A DNA stretch of 64,000 bases from Patiria miniata. Lineage: Eukaryota > Echinodermata > Asteroidea > Valvatida > Asterinidae. Shown here one piece after another: positions 10,233 to 20,074 of the stretch (within the stretch, counting starts at the first letter, position 1; the number at the start of each line of letters is the position of its first letter). The position numbers were made by a program, and so were the translations under genes. Under the pieces are notes generated by a model, which made no database searches, was not told the DNA's origin, and was given only the letters and a program-made list of their open reading frames with translations. Location: NCBI RefSeq assembly GCF_015706575.1, contig NW_024037063.1, positions 15,128,927-15,192,926 on the forward strand, in the 5' to 3' direction.

Positions 10233-10470
10233 CCACAGCTCCCGAGACCGAGACCGAGACCGAGACCGGCAAAAAGTGGTCTCGAGACCAGTGTTGTAGG
10301 TCTCGAGACCGGTCTCGGTCTCGGTCTCGGTCTCGAGACCACTTTTTGCCGGTCTTGGTCTCGGTCTCGGTCTCGGGAGCTGTGGTCTCGGTCTTGGTCT
10401 CGGTCTCGGTCCCCTTTGGTCTCGATATTTTGGCTGGTCTCGAGTCGAGACCAGCCAAAAAGTGAGGGGC
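10233..10470. repeat. GGTCTC/GAGACC hexamer array forming a 57-bp-arm hairpin
   Basis: Hexamers of GAGACC change strand to GGTCTC about the middle. The segment 10233-10289 is the reverse complement of 10329-10385 with one mismatch (GGTCTT for GGTCTC), leaving a 39-base loop that is itself hexamer-rich. A further run and a spacer related to CAAAAAGTG follow to about 10465. Any apparent protein here (runs of TETETK, SRDRDR or VSVSVS) is an artefact of the repeat. Confidence 0.85.
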
Positions 10471-10892
10471 GGGGGCGGATTTCGGCCCTTTTAGGGTTAA
10501 GTAAAGAATCAGTTTAGGGCAAATGTGACTGCAGTGTGATGCTAATGGACATGTCTCTCTTCACTTTCTAGTGAGTGAGGCATAGTCCAATAACCATTGC
10601 TCCTCTTCTTATTTTTCGTTTTTATTGTGGGATGATATTGTTGAAACAAGCACTTTATAGCCATCCTCATTGATTCCAAATACAACTGAGATTTAAATCT
10701 TATGAATCAAGACTGAAACATTATTTTTACCGTCAGATTTTGTATTTTGAATATGGGGAACAATTCAACTCTTTTTCCCCAGAAATATTGGTGATATTTT
10801 TTCGATTTTCCTTTTCAATTTTTACTTTATTCGTGGAGGCGGGAAAACTTTTTTTTTAAATTATATTTATTAATTGATATTCATCAATTCGT

Positions 10893-11194
10893 AGACCGTT
10901 AAATTGCATGGTATTAGTGGTGGACAGCTGAATTTTGTGATCTCTTTATTAAAATAGACACGACTTGGGAATAGTATGCATATTACGTGAAATGTTCACA
11001 GTTACTACTCAATAACATGTTCTTTATCCCAATAATATTTTTTAGACCGTTAAATTGCATGGTATTAGTGGTGGACAGCTGAAGTTTGTGATCTCTTTAT
11101 TAAAATAGACACGACTTGGGAATAGTATGCATATTACGTGAAATGTTCACAGTTACTACTCAATAACATGTTCTTTATCCCAATAATATTTTTT
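10893..11194. repeat. Two tandem copies of a 151-base unit
   Basis: AGACCGTTAAATTGCATGG begins at 10893 and again at 11044, and the two units are almost identical through CCCAATAATATTTTT. A partial third copy (from TAGTATGCAAATTACGTG) is at about 11691-11765, in front of the second inverted arm. The unit is non-coding. Confidence 0.85.
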
Positions 11195-11208
11195 TACATT
11201 TTGTTTTC

Positions 11209-11638
11209 ATCATACGGTCACTTTCTTTTTGACTCGCCATGTATTCATCATTTCATCTGTGATAAACACAAATTGAGCTACTACCATGGTCACAGAAAAA
11301 TAGAGTCTTATTGCCTGCCTCGTCTCCTTCCTCAATGTCAATTGCGTTTGCAAGAGTCGAGAAGTCTTTTGTTTCATTAATCGCTATATGCTGTTTATGG
11401 CCATCACAATAAGCGATTAGAATATTGGCAATGTCGTACTTGTCACTAAAATACTCAAGTAAATTGCCCGGCAAAGTAGCCGATGCGAGCGATACGCTGC
11501 GGGGGAAAAAACACAGAGAGGCGTGCGCACTGAGCCTTGCATCCTAAAAGTGCATCTCGCCCACCACATTCAGTTTTTTACAGCGCCCTTCTATTGTGTC
11601 GGCCATATTCTCAAATAGGTTAATGACGATGATGACGG
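11209..11638 (-). repeat. Right arm 1 of the foldback complex (inverted copy of 9827-10220)
   Basis: Read on the minus strand this repeats the left arm, including the open frame for PGNLLEYFSDKYDIANILIA (coding sense 11474 down to about 11290). Relative to the left arm it has an insertion of about 20 bases near 11495-11515 (GGGGGAAAAAACACAG). It ends at GACGATGATGAC near 11635. Confidence 0.7.
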
Positions 11639-11790
11639 CGGGCAGATTAACAGAAGATAGATCAGGCAAATATGGTTCATCGATCTTATATAGTATGCAA
11701 ATTACGTGAAATGTTCACAGTTACTACTCAATAACATGTTCTTTATCCCAATTATATTTTTTTACAAAATGGAGCGTGCCATTTTTTTTT

Positions 11791-12238
11791 ATCATACGGT
11801 CAATTTCTTTTTGTGACTCGCCATGTATTTATCTTTTCATCTGTGATAAACACAAATTGAGCTACTGCCATGGTCACACAAAAATAGAGTCTAATAATTG
11901 CCTGCCTCGTCCCCTTCCTAAATGTTAATTGCATTTGCATGAGTCGAGAAGAATTGTGTTTCATTAATCGCTATATGCTGTTTACGGCCATCACAATAAA
12001 CTATTAATATATTGGCAATATGTCGTAATTGTTAATCACTAAAATATTCAAGTAAATCGCCCAGCAAAGTAGCCGATGCAGGCGATATGCTGGCACGGTA
12101 CAAAACACAGAGAGGCGTGCGCACTGAGCCATGAATCCTAAAAGTACATCTCGCCCACCACATTCAGTTTGTGACAGCGCCATTCTATTGTGCCGGCCAT
12201 ATTCTCAAATAGGCTAATGACGATGATGACGGCGGGCT
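11791..12238 (-). repeat. Right arm 2 of the foldback complex (diverged inverted copy)
   Basis: A second inverted copy of the same arm. It carries small insertions (for example around 12010-12045) that break the conserved open frame, so it is the oldest or least constrained copy. It leads directly into the 130-base tandem repeat. Confidence 0.7.
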
Positions 12239-12560
12239 GAATAACAGAAGATAGATCAGGCAAATATGGTTCATCAATCTTCTATTGTATATGTAACGTT
12301 GTGACAGCGCCCTTCTATTGTGTCGGCCATATTCTCAAATAGGCTAATGGCGACGATGACGGCGGGCAGATTAACAGAAGATAGATCAGGCAAATATGGT
12401 TCATCAATCTTCTATTGTATATGTAACGTTGTGACAGCGCCCTTCTATTGTGTCGGCCATATTCTCAAATAGGCTAATGGCGATGATGACGGCGGGCAGA
12501 TTAACAGAAGATAGATCAGGCAAATATGGTTCATCGATCTTATATAGTATATGTAACGTT
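12171..12560. repeat. Three tandem copies of a 130-base unit
   Basis: GTGACAGCGC starts at 12171, 12301 and 12431, an exact period of 130 bases. Each unit carries GTCGGCCATATTCTCAAATA, then GACGGCGGGC and CAGGCAAATATGGTTCATC. The unit is the outer end of the foldback arm, so the terminus has been amplified in tandem. The short open frame seen on the minus strand arises from the repeat. Confidence 0.85.
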
Positions 12561-13298
12561 ATTGACATTAAACAAAAATAAAGTGGCATTACATTTCAGC
12601 CTTAGCCAGGCCTTCTTCAGAGGTAAATGAAACAAACATGTAGGGGACACACAAACATGCAGGGTTGGATGGAGAATCACAAAGAGGGATGGGGGGGGGG
12701 GGCAGACCAATCCATATCTGGCTACCATCTCTCAATTTTTTGGTCTACATGTACAAATCTATATTCCATGACTGAAATTTTAAAAAATAAATCAATATTT
12801 TCTTGCTCCAAATTTTTTTCGAATCAGGTTTACAAGGAGGTCCAATGTAAAATTAAAGTTGCATTTGAATATCCGTTAGTGGTCATTGCTGAAACCAAGG
12901 GCAGGCTCTGGAGTTTAGGGTCCGAGTTCCTATAACAGATGAAACATCCACCTTTAACTTTTTACTTTTGTCAAGTTTCAACATGTTCAAGTTTTGCAAA
13001 AACTAGTACAAATTGTCGTACTCCTAAGTTAGAGTTTCTTCATCAGATTTACACTTATAGTAGTTAAACAATATTTTTTTAATTGATTGTGACAATAACA
13101 AATTCTGTTGCCATGTTGTAATTTATGTCATGAGGCAAACACGAAGAGCACTCGCATGACACAATAAGCAGGTACAAGTGATTCCTAACTTTCAATCACT
13201 TCCTTCACATGCCCATGAACATCAACATCTCAAGGACAGACTGTTCAGCTGTAATTAGTGTTTTGTTGTTTATTTAGATTATTGTTATTTATTATCCG
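12561..13298. other. Gene-free spacer
   Basis: Nothing recognisable as a gene. It contains a G run at 12691-12702 and ordinary AT-rich DNA. It separates the foldback complex from the second hexamer array. Confidence 0.5.
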
Positions 13299-13440
13299 CG
13301 GTCTCGGTCTCGGTCTCGGTCTCGGACCATTTCGGTCTCGGTCTCGGTCCGCCTTGAAGGGGCTGGTCTCGGTCTCGGTCTCGGTCTCGCAGCTTCAGGT
13401 CTCGGTCTTGGTCTCGGTCTCGGACTATCCGGTCTCGACT
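13299..13440. repeat. Second GGTCTC hexamer array
   Basis: About 20 GGTCTC units, in one orientation only, broken by short spacers. It is followed by a duplicated GACTACAACACTG (about 13437-13461) that also echoes the AGTGTTGTAG loop of the first array. The two arrays may bracket the foldback complex (about 10.2 to 13.4 kb). Confidence 0.8.
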
Positions 13441-15434
13441 ACAACACTGCGACTACAACACTGGTTAGTCTTAGTCTGATTTCGTTATTAATTATTCATA
13501 ATTATATTGCACCAATAGATGTGGCACAAATGACGTCTACTTAGAATTTATAGTAGGGTGTTTTTCCTCGTGCAAAATGATTTAGATGAGTCGAAAAAAT
13601 TACCATTATTCGTAACCACACCCAAGACAAGGTCATGTATACGTGGGCACCTATGGAGTATCGAGTTGTGACGTCATTTAGAACCAGAAAGTGTAGTGCC
13701 AGTACTACTACAGAATGGAGTACGCGCGCGTGTTGGTTCACGCGCTAATGTCTTTCACACACATTTTGTGCACGTGACGTATTCACTACGGTACTCCATA
13801 AGACTGATTGCCTTACTTTGAAAACAAAACACCGCCACAAGATTGTTCGCTTCCATCGGAGCTAAATGCCCTGATGAGTGTATGTTTTTAAGAATGAAAG
13901 TCCTCTTGAATCTTTGCCAGTAAAATAATCAAAAAAATGTTCAACGGAACATTGTATACAGACGTTCTCGAATGTTGTATATTATGTAAAATAAAAAAAA
14001 TGCATGCTAAGTTATTCGTATTTCAATATCTACTGTGTATATTTCTATTGCATATTAGTTCCACAAGTGGCGTTTGCTAGAAACTGCTGTCAAGTTTTAT
14101 TACCATCGCCAAAGAAAATATGGGTTATTTTAGCCTTCTGTTTGATTTGGACCGTTTTTCTTTTCTTTAAGTAGGCTACTTAACGGGGGAAAAAACACAC
14201 GCAAAACCAAAATTAGAGACAACGAAACCAATTTGAAATGTAATTGTTAGCCTGATGTCAACATTAACAATACCTATTTATTGTCCACAAGTAGAATGTT
14301 GCACAAGCGATATCAGCTTGGAAATAGAGGTTAAGTGTTATTCCTTTTGCAAAAATGGTTTAAATCTGCAACATTTGTTCTTTACTTACTAGCGCAAGAA
14401 AATATTGAAAAATATACAAAACCAAATCAATTTGAATGTTTCTTGTTAAGTTAGTCTGATCTCATCATTTAGTATTCATAATAACTGCACAAATTCCAGA
14501 TGAATATGTTGCTGATTATTCGTCATGTTAGTGAAAAAACAACATGTTCTTCGACTACTGAGACTCTTAATTAAAACTTAACTCATATTCACAATTCACA
14601 ATTTTGCTTGTATATTGCAATACAAAAAAAGGTTCCAATGACCAATGACGTTGAATAAACTGAGTGATGAGAACCAATTCGTGGACTTTTTTCTTCGTTG
14701 ATTTAAAGGGTTGAGTGTGTGAGAATGTGATTTGAACGCCTTGAAACATCCATGGGCCTTGGCTTAGGTTTTTCTTTATTTTGTCGCTGGATTCCAGCGA
14801 CGACCCCGTTTGCAAATAAAGATTACATTATTATTTTGTGTTTGTTCTTGGAAGCTCATATTTTACATAAACTTCGAGCTGACGTTTGGAGTCTGCATAA
14901 TTCGATTAAATCCAGTGACAAAATATGGAAAATGTCCCGAAGAAGATAGGCTATCCCAATGGTTGTTCAATTAAGCAGCAAATGTTTTTTTTTCACTTAG
15001 TAGCCTAGCCGCGCCAGGTCGCTGTTTGCACTTCATGCAGTATGTAATCTTGCGAGTGCATAACGCATGGCTGATGTGTATCTTTGCGGCCAACCATCGA
15101 TTACGGGACACTACCGCCAAACGCCTTGACCATGGCCAGTCTTCATGCCCTGAACTTTAACCTAAATAGCAATACAATAATCAGATTCTGATTGGTCGCC
15201 GCAAGTGTCGAACCAGTGTCGATCCAGCATACATCTACGAACAAAGTCATGCCTCTAATAAACAAGCAATATTAACCGAACAGGCTCCCCTAAAATCAAC
15301 CACTATCCAAATTTTAAGCTCGTCCATATAAAATATACAAATCTGCTTTAACCTAGGATCAAGAAAAACATACCAGATATAAATTTGTTGCGAGGGTGAA
15401 AATAGATATCTAAACCATAGAGGGCAGTACAAAA
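13441..15434. other. Gene-free interval made of diverged 3' flank modules
   Basis: Segments near 13480-13580, 14040-14140 and 14260-14370 are successive diverged copies of the AT-rich 3' module (each with GACGTC or a related word and AGTGTTATTCCT). No coding region is supported. From about 15280 it grades into the distal upstream module (CCATAGAGGGCAG). Confidence 0.5.
14631..14680. repeat. Conserved 50-base intergenic block, copy 1 of 6
   Basis: GGTTCCAATGACCAATGACG continuing TTGAATAAACTGAGTGATGA and GAACCAAT. The same block lies at 22627, 32741, 41883, 55055 and 60153, always preceded by CTTGTATATTGCGATA-like sequence. It contains a CCAAT word and a CRE-like TGACGTTG. Confidence 0.7.
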
Positions 15435-15562
15435 GTGACCTGTTCTGTCAAAAGCAGACGCTTCTGGGCAAAAGGTCGAAAATGAGATTTTTACATATTG
15501 TTAACATATGTTTTTTTACCTTTTAATGCCCAGAAAAGTCTGATTTTGACAGAACAGGTCAC
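15435..15562. mobile_element. 128-bp near-palindromic MITE
   Basis: Ends are GTGACCTGTTCTGTCAAAA and its inverse TTTTGACAGAACAGGTCAC. The arms continue through TTCTGGGC / GCCCAGAA to a centre with CATATTGTTAACATATG. It sits inside a distal module, right after AGAGGGCAGTACAAAA. Comparison with modules at 38520 and 42710, which lack it, shows that it is an insertion. It is non-coding. Confidence 0.75.
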
Positions 15563-15599
15563 AAATATACATGACAGATTCACATAAAGACAATGCCAA

Positions 15600-16370
15600 T
15601 GCCCAGGACAGAGCTTTAACTGCCATATATCCCATTGCTGGTCGCCACCGCTCCATCTAAGGACGCTGGTGACCGTTAATCTGTTTCACAAAATCTTGTG
15701 AAGGGAACACAGATTCGCAAAGCATTTTTGGAAGGACACTTAATGTTAACAATGACGTTCTTTCCTAGCCGCGCTTTCGGAAGAACAAAATCCGTTCAAT
15801 GAGAGGTTAAGAAATTGAGATGAAGACATGTTCTCATATCTTAAAACCAAGCAATCGTAATGTCAATCATAAATTCAAAGGAGTAGAGATTTTTTTGAAC
15901 GCAAGTCCGAATATGTCAGACTGTTAATTCAGGTTTCTCAATCTTCTTAATTGAAAGCAATTAGCAATAAGCTTGATGCCTTCGGCATAAGGAGTAGGCA
16001 TGGCAACCAGAGAATTGCCTCTCGAGAACAACAATACATGCGCCCCAATCTCATTCGATTCACTGGAACTAAATCGATATCTTTGCAGTTCGTGTTGTCA
16101 TTTCTAAAGGTACTTATTGTAATGACTTCTGCTTCAATTACGGACGTCTTTATCACTGACCTTCTCATTTAACTTTGAGAATGGAATCACAGAGCGTGAA
16201 ATTGATGTGAACATACGCAATCTCCTGATTGTCGGTGCCTTTGTTATTACAGTACTTAGTTGGCATGACGACAAATAATTAAAACGAAGACAGGACTTTA
16301 GCGCTTCACAAAGAACGTTAATCCGTTTGATACAGACCGATGAGGTAATAAGCTTACGGTAAGACACCGG
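15600..16370 (+). repeat. Distal upstream module of FREP-2
   Basis: Shared landmarks in order: GCCCAGGACAGAGCT, CATCTAAGGACGCTGGTGAC, TTTCACAAAATCTTGTGAAG, AAGCTTGATGCCTTCGGCAT, GGCATGGCAACCAGAGAATT, AACTAAATCGATATC and GAATGGAATCACAGAGCGTG. The same chain precedes FREP-5, 6, 7, 9 and, in part, 11. Open frames on both strands here are not conserved as protein between copies, so I treat the block as non-coding. Confidence 0.65.
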
Positions 16371-16545
16371 CCAATCAAAGGCTACGGTTTGTGACTGGCG
16401 GCAAAACTGACCAATGATGAGCCACTGATGTGAAATGACGTGTTCATCTGATAACCAATCAGAGAGACCCACATCGTCTCCCTCAACCCATTCCTTTCTG
16501 TAAGCTGCCAAATCCCATTATCATCTGGCCTATGTATCACAGCAA
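16371..16545 (+). promoter_or_regulatory. FREP-2 proximal promoter
   Basis: CCAATCAAAG at 16371, TGTGACTGGCGG, CCAATGATG at 16411, ATGACGTG at 16435, CCAATCAG at 16455, CCCATTCCTTTC at about 16489 and a TATA-like CTATGTATCA near 16530. It is closest to the FREP-9 promoter. Confidence 0.6.
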
Positions 16546-16678
16546 TCTAGCAGTTGTGTTAAGAATACAGCTACCAAAAGCAGTGTGGCATGAATTCTTT
16601 GTCGTGATTTCAACTATCCGGCACACAAAACAACAAAAAAAGCTTCAGCCACAGCGAGGACTTCAAGTTATCGAAAAA

Positions 16679-17746
16679 ATGGCCAAACGAAGCTTCACTG
16701 GTTTTAAACTGTTTCACACAATATCCATCATATGCCAAGGGGCTGGCTTGTTCGTCTCTGGATTTGAAACTTTGTACACAGGGAAACGCACGTTTTATGC
16801 TGCTGAAAATCGCGCCCTAAAAGGGTTTGGGTTTGCAATAAAAACTGTTCGTTCTCGTGTCATCTGCGGACGGGAATGCAGCATGGATGACCGTTGCAAG
16901 TCTTTTAACTTTAACAACTGCAACAACATGTGCGAGTTGAACCTCGTCACAAGACGAGAGCATCCTGAAGACTTCAATGCAACTCAAGGGAGTGTTTACT
17001 TTGATGCAGATAAGGACACACCTCTCTACTCACTGACTGATAACTCCTTCAATCGCTACAGAAGTTGCAAGATGCTCTTTGATGCCGGTTATCGTTCAAG
17101 CGGTATCTACACAATCTACCCAGAGGGATTCGGTAATGGCAGTCTTCGTGTCTACTGTGACATGGAAACTGACGGCGGGGGATGGATTGTGTTTCAGAGG
17201 CGACAAGATGGCAGTGTGGACTTCTACCGTAACTGGACCGAGTACCAGTCTGGTTTTGGCGATCTGTCCGGTGAGTTCTGGTTGGGCAACGACAACTTGG
17301 TGACTCTGACGTCTAATGATTCACAAGGAACATGGGAGCTTAGAGTTGATTTAGAGGACTGGGAGAACAACACGGCATGGGCAAAGTACTCAGATTTCCA
17401 AATATCCTCGGGTGAGTACAATCTGAATATTGGCCAATATGATGTCAACAGCACTGCCGGGGACTCTCTTGGGGATCAAAGTATTTACTATGGGTATCAC
17501 AGAGGACGTGGCTTCACAACAAAGGATCGTGACAATGATGCGACAGATGAGGATTGTGCACAAAAATACAGTGGAGCCTGGTGGTTTGATGGCTGTTTTT
17601 TCTCTCACTTGAATGGTCAATATTACCCAGATGCAAATGCAGGTAGCGACAATGGCGTACAATGGTCGGCATGGAAATGGCAATATTCTGTGAAAGCATG
17701 TGGCATGAAAATGCGTGAAATGGGAGCTCAAAGTTGTATTGTATAA
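16679..17746 (+). CDS. FREP-2: secreted PAN-fibrinogen domain lectin-like protein (mosaic)
   Basis: Single exon, 355 residues from ATG 16679 (MAKRSFTGFKLF). An in-frame ATG at 16532 lies in the TATA-like/leader region and is not used by relatives. Signal peptide 1 to about 28, PAN-like module about 40-112 (Cys 63, 68, 73, 81, 85), FBG domain about 129-355 (Cys 130/160, 293/306; KDRDND at 282-287). The variable loop is GDQSIYYGYHRGRG and the pocket motif is WWFDGCFFSHLNG. The N-terminal half and 5' flank match FREP-9, while the C-terminal part and 3' flank match FREP-5. The C-terminus is extended (REMGAQSCIV) because the usual end of REIGA-stop is read through, adding one cysteine. AATAAA at 17818. 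The likely secreted recognition role is inferred from the family. Confidence 0.9.
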   Translation: MAKRSFTGFKLFHTISIICQGAGLFVSGFETLYTGKRTFYAAENRALKGFGFAIKTVRSRVICGRECSMDDRCKSFNFNNCNNMCELNLVTRREHPEDFNATQGSVYFDADKDTPLYSLTDNSFNRYRSCKMLFDAGYRSSGIYTIYPEGFGNGSLRVYCDMETDGGGWIVFQRRQDGSVDFYRNWTEYQSGFGDLSGEFWLGNDNLVTLTSNDSQGTWELRVDLEDWENNTAWAKYSDFQISSGEYNLNIGQYDVNSTAGDSLGDQSIYYGYHRGRGFTTKDRDNDATDEDCAQKYSGAWWFDGCFFSHLNGQYYPDANAGSDNGVQWSAWKWQYSVKACGMKMREMGAQSCIV

Positions 17747-17935
17747 TATAAATTTCGAAATATTAATTTAGTCGGCGCGTGTAATTACGGATAATTGTAC
17801 AACCATGAGTAAAATTGAATAAACACTGACAAAACTGTGTTTTGCGATTAAACACAACCTTGATATCAGCTTGAAAACATGCTTAGAAGCTAAACATTAA
17901 GCGCGCAAATGGAGAACAAGAAAGAGTTGATAAAG

Positions 17936-18527
17936 CAGCCTCGACTCCAGGGGCGCGTGCTCGTTCCTTACACTCATAGATATAGAATAAATATCTATGC
18001 TTACACTAACCCCTGGCTGTGATGATGACGTACATGACGCTGAATGGCTATTCACAGCGTACTGCGCCGGCATTTCGAAGATTGCACGCCGGGCGCGCCC
18101 ATAATGCGCTCGCGCTCGCGTGCTTAGCTTTGCACGTAACGTCACTTACGAAACAAAAATTATGATTCAAAAGTCGCGATGCCTGTACGATATGGATTAT
18201 GGCAGCCCCGTTTTTCGCTTAGAAAACCCTGTATCTGTGGTTGTAAAGGCACGAAAGTGGTACGTACATTTAATAAAAAATCTTTGCTAATTAACACAAT
18301 GTCCAAACGTTGTGTTTGAAAGGATTGATTCTTCAAAATCACAACTTTCAACATTTTAAAGATGGCGTCGGCACGTAAAACGGATAAACTGCAGCCCTTA
18401 TTATAATGTGCCGTATTTTGGCACATTTAAATTACAAAATTCCATGGGTTACGATCGCGCAAGGCATGATTGGAAACAAAATGGCGCTGCAAGATCGTAC
18501 CAACGGTGCACGAGGTTGTTGATAAAG
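17936..18527. mobile_element. Insertion of about 582 bp flanked by 10-bp repeats, with an empty site at FREP-5
   Basis: GTTGATAAAG occurs at 17926-17935 and again at 18518-18527. In the homologous FREP-5 3' flank the sequence runs straight through one copy (36429-36438). The inserted DNA is CpG-rich relative to its surroundings and contains a small hairpin (CATAGATAT / ATATCTATG near 17975-17999). I see no clear terminal inverted repeat and no coding region. A 9-10-bp duplication would fit a Mutator-like element, but that is a guess. Confidence 0.75.
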
Positions 18528-19718
18528 GTATTCAATAAATTGCTGAACACAGATAAATCGGTTTGCAAGGTAATTGTTAAACAAACGCGTTGTAATGATG
18601 TTGGTATAATAAGGAGTAATTATTGTGTGTAACAGTGTATACCTTAAAGGGAATGGGATTTATATCGCATTATTAACTCTCAAACACAGGCAATATGTTG
18701 ACACCATTAAAAGGTGGGCTGTTTAGGTTGATATCAATGTGTGGTTCAAATACCCGTCAAGTTTTCAAATACCCGTCAAGTTTTAACCTAGCACACAATT
18801 TTAATAGTCCGTATGAGTAGCAGCCAACTCGTTGTCAAATGCATAGAATTATCCACTAAATTGACCTGTTTGCACTTTTAAAGCTTGTACCAAAATGACG
18901 GAATCACACGCAATACACTCAAGATATCTGCTGCAAAGGAAGAGCAAAATGAATAGACTCATCAATAATTGCCATAACGAATTGATACAAGAAGTTCGCG
19001 TTTGTTGTTACAAGCGCAGAGTGATCGGGTAGACAACTATTTTCTGAAACACTGTATATTTTAATTTATAAGAACAAAGGATTTCCAAATTAAATCCTTT
19101 CCAGTACAATCAATTATTTTGTCTAAAAAATACATCTTTGACGTGATAAATTTCAGTAATCACTAATTATTATCTCAGATATTTGTGATACATCTACAAA
19201 TATTTTGGGACTACATTTTAATGTCTTAATGCCAGGCTATCAGGGGCCTGTTACTTTCGACATGAGGAGTATGAGCATATTAACAGGAGCTTCCCTTCGA
19301 AAATAACGACGGAAATACGATCACTTTGTGAATTTTCTTGTTATCCCATGATCGATGAGACTGCCCTTCACAATACTGGACTGGTCGGTGAAATTTATTT
19401 CAGTGTCGAGATCAAAATCAACGAGCGTAAAACTGACCGAACGTCTTTTAGCCATTTAGTTGGTACCTCTTAATTGCAGCGATATATCATGTATGGCATC
19501 CAGCGACACCAAGGCTACCGTATATCCATGGCCGGATGCGTGGCGTCGACTGAATTAATGGGCTTTGGCCGGCAATACCTAACGTGACCATGGGAGCCTT
19601 CAGCCGCTGTTATTACGCATGCAAACAAAGAAATAAGACAAGTACTTAGAAAAGCAATTAGGACTCTGCCAATCTATTACAACTCGGATACACCTCTACA
19701 TAAATCATGAACACTCAG
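18528..19718. repeat. FREP-2 3' flank, then FREP-3 5' flank
   Basis: About 18528-18910 matches 36439-37030 (3' flank of FREP-5, which has an extra MITE). From about 19168 the DNA matches 56430-56995 upstream of FREP-10, with landmarks TTTTGGGACTACATTTTAAT, GAGTATGAGCATATTAAC and CGGCAATACCTAACGTGACC. There is no coding region. The switch between the two homologies, near 18910-19168, marks a junction between duplicated units. Confidence 0.65.
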
Positions 19719-19890
19719 CCAATCAAAGGCTACGGTTCGTTACTGGGAGAAACACTTACTAATCACAAGCCCCACGTGCGGAATGACGTATTAACTTCGA
19801 TAACCAATCAGATATTTACACATCACCTACCGGAATCCATTCCTTGCCAAGCTATTCCAAATTCCAACACCGCCAGATCTCTATCGAGCT
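19719..19890 (+). promoter_or_regulatory. FREP-3 proximal promoter
   Basis: CCAATCAAAGGCTACGG at 19719, ACTAATCACAAGC (CCAAT decayed), ATGACGTA at 19783, CCAATCAG at 19804, CCATTCCTTGCC at about 19840 and CTCTATCGAG near 19879. It is nearly identical to the FREP-10 promoter. A CACGTG E-box (19773) is absent from the FREP-10 copy. Confidence 0.6.
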
Positions 19891-20074
19891 ATCAAGAATT
19901 GGTTTTCAGAAGACAGCTATAGTACTCAAGCAGTATTAGGCCTATGGTTGTATTTTCGGTCATACAACAATCAGTTGCGACAAATCGTTAGACGTGTTCC
20001 CAGTGATTTAAACTACCTGGCGAGCATTACAAAACTAGTTTATATCATCGTCAAGTCCTCTGTGAACGGAAACA

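Noticed and set aside
10153..10458. Open frame with repeated TETETK, SRDRDR and VSVSVS on the minus strand
   Set aside because: It is only the GGTCTC hexamer repeat read in frame; hexamers keep any frame open.
16532..16678. Longer FREP-2 product beginning at ATG 16532
   Set aside because: That ATG lies at the TATA-like/leader region; relatives start at the MAK codon, and only that start gives a signal peptide at the N-terminus.
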